From: XYA12-FULL-58-9 sp001798605
GTDB lineage: Bacteria; Myxococcota; XYA12-FULL-58-9
DNA length: 12,799 bases
Reading direction: 5' to 3'
Assembly: GCA_036736205.1 (NCBI GenBank)
Contig: DAINMX010000198.1
Location: 1-12,799 of the forward strand
Part shown: in pieces, positions 6,830 through 12,799 of the stretch
How the letters are laid out: each line of letters opens with the position of its first letter
Position numbering within the stretch: the first letter of the stretch is position 1
Notes under the pieces: generated by a model
The model's database searches: none
What the model was told of the DNA's origin: nothing
The model's input: the letters and a program-made list of their open reading frames with translations, nothing else
Program-made: the position numbers and the translations under genes

Positions 6830-8320
6830 TCAGTGCTGGTGTCCCTCTTTGTGTTTGAAGGGGTTGCGGCCGTCTTTCATGATTTCTTGAAGACGATTGT
6901 CCCGCCACAGAACGAGGATGTTCTCGGCGTCGATGCCGAGCGTCTCTGCTTTCTTGAAGGCCTCAAGGGCCTCGTTCTTTTTGCCGAGCAAGGCGAGAGC
7001 ATGCCCTAGGTTGAGGTGGGCGTAGCCCGCGAGTGCTTCGCCACGCCCATCGCCGAGCTTGGCTACTGCTCTTTGTGCGAGCTCAAGCGCTTTGTCTGGG
7101 TGATTCTGCTCGAGCTCGACATAGCTGAGGCGCGTGAGCAATGCAGGATGGTCGGGATGAGCCGCGAGGGCGGACTCTATGGTGGCGCGGGCGTCGTCGA
7201 GTTTTGCGGCGTCAATTTGCCGGGATGCCAAGGAGGTCAGGACCATGACCGACGTGGGGAATTCCACGAGGACCGCCTGAGTCTCGGCGACGGCGATGTC
7301 GTGGTTGCCAATGTGCGAGAGCGCCTCGGCGCGCTTGACGCGGGCCCACGGGCTCTTGGGTACCCGTGCCTGATAGGTGGAGAAAACGCGCAGCGACTCG
7401 TGGTTCTGCGAATTGCGCATGTAGGCTTGACCGAGGTAGCCGAGGCCGTGGAGGAAACCGAGGTGCGTCTTGGTGGCGTCCTCGAGGACTTCGATGGCTT
7501 CTGCGGATTTCTTTTGGTGCTCGTAGAGATAGTACAGCCCGAGGGAAGTGGTCGGCTCAAACTCGCCAGCGGACGTCATTGCATGCACCAGCTCTTCTTC
7601 GGCGCGTTCCATTTCGCCGAGCATGATACTGGCGATGCCGCGGATGACCCACGCCCGGACGAAGCCAGGGCTCGCGTCGGTGGCGGCGGAGAGTTGCAGA
7701 TGGGCGCGGGCGACCTCATCCCGTGGCAACACGAGGTGGGCCCGGGGATCGAGGGATTGCCTGTCGAGCACCTCGAGGGCTTGGCCATACGGCTTCATTG
7801 TAGCCAAGGGTATCGATTGCTGTTTGTGGGTCTTGAGGCCTTTGTCGCTTTGGCCAAGGGCCTCGAGGAGCTCGGCCGCCAAGTTGTCGGTGCCATCGGC
7901 CAAGTTTGAAACATCGAACGTGGTGGTACGATTGCGCCGCTTGGAATCGCCATAGAGGCGCCAGAAAAGAATGACTTGTTTTCCCTCGAGGTCGTACGTC
8001 CCTGCGAAGGTGTAGTCGGCACCGAGCTGTCGCTGCAGTTTCTTGGTTTGTGGGCCGTCGATGGGCTTCGTCGTGTCAATCCCTTCAGCTCGGGCAGCAC
8101 TTTGGGTCTGGCGCCAACCAAACACATTGAGGGGATAGACGCGGCTCACCGTCTTGGGGTCAAAACGACTGTGGAACAACAGTCGTGAGTCGAGGTTGTC
8201 GGCGATGGCCATGCCAATCCACCGCTCAGAACCGGTGGTCGGCACTGGCGGCACAATGGCAACGGTAGGGCGAACATCAGCATCGCTGGCAGCAAGAAGA
8301 ACACATAGAATCAGGCTCAT
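6830..8320 (-). CDS. TPR-repeat protein with TolB_N-like N-terminal domain, 496 aa
   Basis: The start at 8320 follows GAGGAG (8331-8326) by five bases. It opens with a short hydrophobic segment, MSLILCVLLAASDA, likely a signal peptide although it lacks the usual positive charge at its start. Residues about 17-155 resemble the CsgG/TolB_N-like domain of the neighbouring gene: TVAIVPPVP, RWIGMAIADNLDSRLL, then RQLGADYTFAGTYD followed by a beta strand (QVILFWRLY). Residues about 165-455 carry TPR-type helical pairs, clearest near 220-250, 290-315, 325-350, 370-385, 392-420 and 434-460 (for example LGHALALLGKKNEALEAFKKA). The C-terminus is basic and His-containing. Likely an envelope assembly or scaffold protein; the partner is unknown. 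A longer reading frame to 8470 has no support: the added 50 residues are Arg/Ser-rich and overlap the divergent gene. Confidence 0.87.
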   Translation of the reverse strand: MSLILCVLLAASDADVRPTVAIVPPVPTTGSERWIGMAIADNLDSRLLFHSRFDPKTVSRVYPLNVFGWRQTQSAARAEGIDTTKPIDGPQTKKLQRQLGADYTFAGTYDLEGKQVILFWRLYGDSKRRNRTTTFDVSNLADGTDNLAAELLEALGQSDKGLKTHKQQSIPLATMKPYGQALEVLDRQSLDPRAHLVLPRDEVARAHLQLSAATDASPGFVRAWVIRGIASIMLGEMERAEEELVHAMTSAGEFEPTTSLGLYYLYEHQKKSAEAIEVLEDATKTHLGFLHGLGYLGQAYMRNSQNHESLRVFSTYQARVPKSPWARVKRAEALSHIGNHDIAVAETQAVLVEFPTSVMVLTSLASRQIDAAKLDDARATIESALAAHPDHPALLTRLSYVELEQNHPDKALELAQRAVAKLGDGRGEALAGYAHLNLGHALALLGKKNEALEAFKKAETLGIDAENILVLWRDNRLQEIMKDGRNPFKHKEGHQH

Positions 8321-8325
8321 CACGG

Positions 8326-8331
8326 CTCCTC
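8326..8331 (-). promoter_or_regulatory. Shine-Dalgarno site deciding the TPR gene start
   Basis: Read on the minus strand this is GAGGAG, five bases before the ATG at 8320. It sets the start internal to a longer open frame that runs to 8470. Confidence 0.82.
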
Positions 8332-8430
8332 GGTGATTCGAAGCTGCAAGGCTACTAATGGCGCGCGCGGGGCGCAACGCTCGAATCGAGGTTGACCCGA
8401 GCGCCAACAAAGACGACCTTACCCGCTGCC

Positions 8431-9831
8431 ATGTATATCGATGCACACTGTCATTTGGAGCGGGCGACATTTGGCGATGAACTCGATGAAGTCATCGCCC
8501 GCGCATTTTCCGCTGGACTCACTCACATTATCGCTGTGGGCGCATCCGGGGTTACCGAAGGCGCTCGGGAGGCGGTGGCTCTGGCCGAGCGGGTTCCGGG
8601 AATTCTTGCTGCGATTGGTTTGCATCCGCATGAGGCGGCGAAAGCGAGAGCGGCGGATGTCGACACCATCGCCGAGCTTCTCGCTCACCCACGGGTGGTG
8701 TCTTTGGGTGAGGTGGGTCTCGATTACCACTACGATTTTGCCCCACATGATGTTCAGCTTGAGGTGTTCCGTTGGATGCTGCAGCTTGCTCGCGCGCACA
8801 ACACACCCATCATGCTGCACACCCGCGAAGCCCACAGAGACACCTTGGCCCTCATCGATGAGGTGGGATTGCCCGAGCGGGGAGGGGTGGTTCATTGTTT
8901 CACCGGGAACGAGAGCGAGGCTCGTGACTACGTCGAGCGTGGCCTGCATCTGTCGATCCCCGGCGTCGTGACCTTCAAGAAGGCTGAGGATCTCCAACAG
9001 GCAGTGCGTCAGATGCCCCTAGACCGTTTGCTCATAGAGACCGACAGCCCATATTTGGCGCCGGTGCCCCATCGCGGCAGGCGCAATGAGCCTGCCTATG
9101 TTATCGACACCGCTCGGGTGGTCGGATCACTCAAGGGATTGTCGGGCGAAGACATAGGCCGCATCACATCGCGCAACGCTATCGGCCTGTTTGACCTTCC
9201 TGTGGATGCCAAGACTCCGCTTGCCTATCCGATCCGCAATAGCCTCTACGTCAATCTGACCAGTCGTTGCACTTTGGCATGCACGTTCTGCCCCAAGATC
9301 GAACGTCGTGATTGGTGGGTGAAGGGACATTGGCTGCGCCTTCGGGAGGACCCGCCGATCGAAGATGTTCAACGTGAGATTGATGCACAGATGAGCCGGC
9401 GTCCAGATATCGACGAGGTCGTGTTTGTTGGTTTGGGCGAGCCGACCCTGCGTTTGCCCGAGCTTCTCGCCCTCGCTGGTACCTTGAGACAGCGACTTGG
9501 CACCGGGTTACGTTTGCGGGTCGATACCGATGGCCTCGCCAATCTCGTTTACGGCCAGGATGTCGCCGCACAGCTCGCGACGGTGTTCGATGCTGTCAGT
9601 GTGTCTCTCAATGCCGCCGACGCACAAACCTACGCGAGCCTGTGCAAGTCGAAACATGGTGCTGCCGCATACGATGCGGTCAAGGCCTTCATCGTCTCAG
9701 CTCGGGACGCTGGCCTCGAGGTGATGGCCACTGCAGTGGGGGTCCCTGGCTTGGATATTGAAGCGTGCGAGAAAGTTGCGATGGACCTCGGTGTCGGCTT
9801 TCGTCATCGCCTCTACCAGCAGTACGGCTGA
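8431..9831 (+). CDS. TatD-family metallo-nuclease fused to a radical SAM domain
   Basis: A 466-residue two-domain protein. Residues 1-256 are a complete TatD-type amidohydrolase: HCH at 6-8, GEVGLDYH with Glu94, LHTR with His130, VVHCFTG with His155 and ETDSPYL with Asp205, so all usual metal ligands are present. TatD enzymes are metal-dependent DNases/3'-5' exonucleases and deacylase-like hydrolases acting in the cytosol. Residues about 268-466 are a radical SAM domain with the CTLACTFC cluster motif (Cys280, 284 and 287 binding 4Fe-4S) and a GLGEP motif (334-338) for SAM binding. From memory, a TatD-associated radical SAM family is known as a neighbour of, or fusion to, TatD genes; its reaction is unknown. 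The ATG at 8431 matches the usual TatD N-terminus but lacks a clear Shine-Dalgarno site; a TTG at 8392 is an alternative. The next gene follows on the same strand after 130 bases. Confidence 0.93.
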   Translation: MYIDAHCHLERATFGDELDEVIARAFSAGLTHIIAVGASGVTEGAREAVALAERVPGILAAIGLHPHEAAKARAADVDTIAELLAHPRVVSLGEVGLDYHYDFAPHDVQLEVFRWMLQLARAHNTPIMLHTREAHRDTLALIDEVGLPERGGVVHCFTGNESEARDYVERGLHLSIPGVVTFKKAEDLQQAVRQMPLDRLLIETDSPYLAPVPHRGRRNEPAYVIDTARVVGSLKGLSGEDIGRITSRNAIGLFDLPVDAKTPLAYPIRNSLYVNLTSRCTLACTFCPKIERRDWWVKGHWLRLREDPPIEDVQREIDAQMSRRPDIDEVVFVGLGEPTLRLPELLALAGTLRQRLGTGLRLRVDTDGLANLVYGQDVAAQLATVFDAVSVSLNAADAQTYASLCKSKHGAAAYDAVKAFIVSARDAGLEVMATAVGVPGLDIEACEKVAMDLGVGFRHRLYQQYG

Positions 9832-9961
9832 CTGGAACTAACCGCCGCGAACGGGCTTCTGGGGCCCCCTCAGATCTTGGATGGCGATGGGTGGGCAGAA
9901 ACGATCGTGTTTTGCCGGTGGGCTCTTGCCTATTGGGCCAGAATTTGCAACCTGTGCCGCA

Positions 9962-12742
9962 ATGGAAATCAGGCAAGAGCAAGATTCGTCCTCGGACTCC
10001 CGAATCGAGTTGATTCGGCCGGCCTATTGGTCCGGTGGAATCATTATGTTTGCGGTGGTGATCGGGTGGTTCAGCATGGGTGCCATCCAAATGGTCGTTG
10101 CGGTCGCCGCGGCGGTCGTTGGGAATGGAAACGGGGATGTCGGCGGTGGTGGTACCGGTGATGGTACCGAGCTCGCAGTCGCAGTCGGAGCCCTGGTTTC
10201 GTTGGCGGTGTTGGCCGCCTTCGTATTGGGTCGGCGCCTGTGGATTCGCCGGTATCCGATGCCGACGATTGTCTTTCACACCGATCGTGTTGAGCTTCCC
10301 GCCAGCGTCGAATCCCGCTACGCCCGCCAAGTTCCCTATGGGGACATACTCTCTGTCGGCATTGTGGGCTCAGTCGCGCGGGCTTCGGTTTTGGTTGAGA
10401 CCCGATTTCGACTGTTCTTGTTGCCGTTCTCGATCTTCACGGGCGAAGACGCGGCGCAGCGGGTGGTTGGGGAGATCACTCGTCGCGTTGTTGCATTGCC
10501 AGAGGGCCAGGAAACGCTGCGTGCGGCAATGCGCAAACAAGAGCTCGCTGAGCGTGTGTTGACGACGCGACCGATCGTCATGCAGGCACTGCTCGGCGTT
10601 TTGATCGTGGTCTTTCTCAATCAGCAACTTTCGGACGGTGACGACCCGCTCGGGGTCATCCGTTGGGGTGCCCTCGTTCCGGTGCTGGTCCGCGACGGGG
10701 AGCACTTCCGTCTCATCGCGGCGTCTTTTCTGCACTTCCAAATAGACGGCCTGCCGTTGCACATCCTCGTCAACGGTTTTGCATTGTATATGTTGGGCCG
10801 GGTGATGGAGCCCATTCTCAGCTCTGCACGTTTTCTCGTCCTCTATCTCGGCAGCGGCGTCGCCGCGTCACTTGCGACGTTGGCGGTTGGAACAGGCCCA
10901 TCGGTGGGAGCATCCGGTGCAGTTTTCGGATTGATGGGCGGCTTGGCGTTTGTCAACTGGTACTTTCGCACGGAGCTACCTCTGGGATTTCGACAGACCC
11001 CACGCTGGTGGGCCACCATTGTTGGCCTAAACGTTGGATTGGTCATTTTCTTTCAGGTCCTGCCGCTCGGCATACGCATTGACGCTGCGGCCCACGCAGG
11101 GGGGTTTGTCGCTGGTGCCGCCATTACCGCTGCGTTTCTGTGGGGCAGAGACGTCTCCCATTTTGGTTCTCCCTCGGGCAGCATGGCTAAGTCGGTGGCG
11201 ATCGCCATATCCGTGATGGTCCTGTGGTACCTCAGCGAAGCGGCGCTTTATGCCGCGGAGTTCAACGAAAAGCATCGGGAGAAGGTGGTGATGACTCTTC
11301 TTTCTGATGCTTCTCTTGGTCCGGCTGAGCTCAACAACTTTGCGTGGGGGCTGGCTCTCGACCCGGGTACGTCTGAGTCAGTCCTGGTAAGGGCAGAGGA
11401 GGCAGCACGTGAGGCCGTCGAGCGTGCCCCTGGGGAGTCGGCATTTCGCGACACCCTTGCCACCATCTACTTTCGCAACGGCAAACTCGACGAGGCGGTG
11501 AAGGAAGAGCTTGCAGCTGTTGCCAAGAGCAAAGACCTATTGATGATGTCGCAATTGGCGCGCTTTGCCTCGGCGCGTTTTGATTGGGATGGACCGATGT
11601 CCATGGGTGGCGCAGATCTCGCGGGCGTCAGTGTGGCGCTTGGCGATCGCGATGAATCAGGCGAGCCAAGGGAGTTGGTGCTTTCTGGGGCAGACACCGC
11701 ATTGGCCGACGGCGCGACGGTGGTGGCTGTTCTCAGACGAGGAGGCAAGCATGTCGGCATCTTGCACGCTCAGTTGGGGCCGAGCCCGCAGGGCCGACAC
11801 GCTTTTCCGATCAACGATGCCATTGGCGTGTCGCTTTCGGGCAACCGGGTGCGCCTCGACCTCGTTGTTGTTGACGTCGAAGCAACTGGCGTAGGTGTTG
11901 GTGAGGTCAATTGGAAGTTGTGGGGCTACGACAAACGGGCCGACAGCTATGGCACCGCGCCCGAGTCTGTGCGTCGGCAAGCTGAGAGCCTCGAGAATTC
12001 AGGGGAGGCCACACAAGAAGATGGACCCGCACAAGCTGCTGCGCCGCACGAGGACGCCGACCTGGTCTTGGCTCTGCCTGAGGGGCTGCAACAACAGATC
12101 TCGGCGTATCAAGACAGAACAGTTGGGTTCCTCTCCGATGACGCCGCCTGTGCGGCGGTGAGTGACGCAATGAGCCTGAGCGAAGCGCTTGGAAACCATC
12201 TCGGCGAGCGTCGTCGGGACCTGTTCAACTCAGACGGAGAGGAATACTCGTTGTTCGTCGAGCGCGTGCGTGCCATGTCACAACAACTTCGCGGCATCAT
12301 GCTCGCCGTTGGTGGTGATGCTCTTTATGCAGACACCCAACTCAAGGAGCTCGAGCCATTCTGCGATGCCCAAACGGCAAGGCTACTCGACGCCGCATCA
12401 CCCTTCATTGTCGGTGATCCTGTTTGGCAAAGGCGGACTTCGGGAGTAGCCGCCTGCGCCGATTTGCAGCAAGCCAAGGAGCCTCTGCAGCGATTGCGTG
12501 ACAGTTGGCAGGCTGGGCCCCCATGTTTGCAGAGTGTGCTCGGCGAACCACTCGGTGCGGCACTCAAGCAAATGAGTGGATGGTCCGCGTATTGCGGTCC
12601 ACAGAGTGATGCGCGTGCTGCCGCCTTTGCTCTGCAACCCATCCTGGGCGACCTGGTGGAGCTCGGTGGTCCTGCTGCCGCAGAGGCGGTCATTCGCAGC
12701 GTTGAATTCCACAACGCTCGTTTTGATGTTGTGAGTGATTAG
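9962..12742 (+). CDS. Multi-domain rhomboid intramembrane serine protease, 926 aa
   Basis: Two membrane segments (about 27-52 and 71-92) come first. A soluble beta-rich region (100-176) looks like a bacterial PH-type domain. A rhomboid core follows (about 204-396): HFQIDGLPLHILVN with His258, His267 and Asn271, the catalytic GASG with Ser318, and AAAHAGG with catalytic His378. Both members of the Ser-His dyad are present, so it should be active. A seventh span (410-430) is followed by TPR-like helices (453-525), a beta-rich segment (550-660), an Ala/Glu linker (670-700) and a helical C-terminal region. All five cysteines (730, 801, 832, 855, 878) lie in the last 200 residues. With GlpG-like topology the tail would be periplasmic. 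The ATG at 9962 was chosen because upstream in-frame codons from 9881 look non-coding, but neither start has a good Shine-Dalgarno site. The substrate is unknown. Confidence 0.88.
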   Translation: MEIRQEQDSSSDSRIELIRPAYWSGGIIMFAVVIGWFSMGAIQMVVAVAAAVVGNGNGDVGGGGTGDGTELAVAVGALVSLAVLAAFVLGRRLWIRRYPMPTIVFHTDRVELPASVESRYARQVPYGDILSVGIVGSVARASVLVETRFRLFLLPFSIFTGEDAAQRVVGEITRRVVALPEGQETLRAAMRKQELAERVLTTRPIVMQALLGVLIVVFLNQQLSDGDDPLGVIRWGALVPVLVRDGEHFRLIAASFLHFQIDGLPLHILVNGFALYMLGRVMEPILSSARFLVLYLGSGVAASLATLAVGTGPSVGASGAVFGLMGGLAFVNWYFRTELPLGFRQTPRWWATIVGLNVGLVIFFQVLPLGIRIDAAAHAGGFVAGAAITAAFLWGRDVSHFGSPSGSMAKSVAIAISVMVLWYLSEAALYAAEFNEKHREKVVMTLLSDASLGPAELNNFAWGLALDPGTSESVLVRAEEAAREAVERAPGESAFRDTLATIYFRNGKLDEAVKEELAAVAKSKDLLMMSQLARFASARFDWDGPMSMGGADLAGVSVALGDRDESGEPRELVLSGADTALADGATVVAVLRRGGKHVGILHAQLGPSPQGRHAFPINDAIGVSLSGNRVRLDLVVVDVEATGVGVGEVNWKLWGYDKRADSYGTAPESVRRQAESLENSGEATQEDGPAQAAAPHEDADLVLALPEGLQQQISAYQDRTVGFLSDDAACAAVSDAMSLSEALGNHLGERRRDLFNSDGEEYSLFVERVRAMSQQLRGIMLAVGGDALYADTQLKELEPFCDAQTARLLDAASPFIVGDPVWQRRTSGVAACADLQQAKEPLQRLRDSWQAGPPCLQSVLGEPLGAALKQMSGWSAYCGPQSDARAAAFALQPILGDLVELGGPAAAEAVIRSVEFHNARFDVVSD

Positions 12743-12799
12743 GGCTAATGTTTCAGCTCTAGGATGGGCGAGATCCTTCGCCTTTAGGCGGAACCAAGA
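12743..12799 (+). other. Downstream end of window, no gene
   Basis: After the TAG of the rhomboid gene only short frames are present and no start with a ribosome-binding site is seen. A six-pair stem (12777-12782 with 12787-12792, loop TTTA) lacks a following T-run, so it is not called a terminator. Confidence 0.5.

Noticed and set aside
7016..7909. Plus-strand open frame of 297 codons inside the TPR gene
   Set aside because: It is a mirror of the TPR coding strand; its product is Gly/Val/Glu-rich without domains, while the minus-strand frame encodes clear TPRs.
8371..8405. Nested inverted repeats (GGCGC...GCGCC and CGCTCG...CGAGCG) in the divergent region before the TatD fusion
   Set aside because: The two arms form only short stems around a 14-base loop in very G+C-rich DNA and no promoter boxes could be matched to them, so an operator call is not supported.
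8321..8470. N-terminal extension of the TPR protein to 8470
   Set aside because: The added residues are Arg/Ser-rich, would overlap the start of the divergent TatD fusion gene, and a good Shine-Dalgarno site followed by a signal-like segment supports 8320.
9881..9961. Upstream start for the rhomboid gene at 9881
   Set aside because: The 27 extra residues look like translated non-coding DNA, hold two cysteines otherwise absent from the N-terminal half, and have no ribosome-binding site. The start remains uncertain.
12777..12792. Hairpin after the rhomboid gene as a terminator
   Set aside because: The stem is six pairs including a wobble and there is no T-run after it.

Overview
The window reads as a compact bacterial chromosome segment of moderately high G+C with Gram-negative features: a signal-peptide-bearing beta-barrel candidate, a CsgG/TolB_N-like secreted protein with a Pro/Glu-rich linker and a C-terminal transmembrane pair, many HEAT and TPR repeats, and a multi-domain rhomboid protease. 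This style is common in Myxococcota and related delta-proteobacterial lineages. The taxonomic placement is an inference from gene style, not from a marker gene. No rRNA, tRNA, CRISPR array, transposase or phage gene was recognised.

Layout. (1) 1-594: no secure gene. A cysteine-rich reading frame is open from the window edge, and coding-like sequence seems to move to another frame near 370-410, so this may be the 3' part of a broken gene. (2) 595-1829, plus strand: a short ORF with a twin-arginine-like leader stops at a TGA directly before the ATG of an unrecognised 201-aa gene in the same frame. That gene overlaps an unrecognised 154-aa gene by ATGA. (3) 1839-5660, minus strand: a two-gene unit made of a 978-aa ADP/ATP-translocase-like membrane protein fused to about 500 residues of HEAT-like repeats, then a predicted outer-membrane beta-barrel protein. 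(4) 5661-5816: a divergent intergenic region with a short 9-bp tandem repeat and a possible promoter. (5) 5817-8320: a convergent pair, a CsgG-like secreted protein (plus) and a TPR protein (minus), whose stop codons are separated by 20 bp holding a palindrome. (6) 8431-12742, plus strand: a TatD nuclease fused to a radical SAM domain, then a 926-aa rhomboid protease with an N-terminal PH-like region and a long C-terminal extension that contains all of its cysteines.

Taken together, most of the window concerns the cell envelope: nucleotide-transporter-like import or sensing, an outer-membrane barrel, CsgG/TPR envelope proteins and intramembrane proteolysis. The TatD-radical SAM fusion is the one clear cytoplasmic enzyme. 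The strongest leads are the fused architectures (translocase-HEAT, TatD-radical SAM, PH-like-rhomboid-TPR-Cys tail), the in-frame stop between a Tat-like leader and the next gene, and the orphan coupled gene pair. No complete known defence or mobile system is visible.
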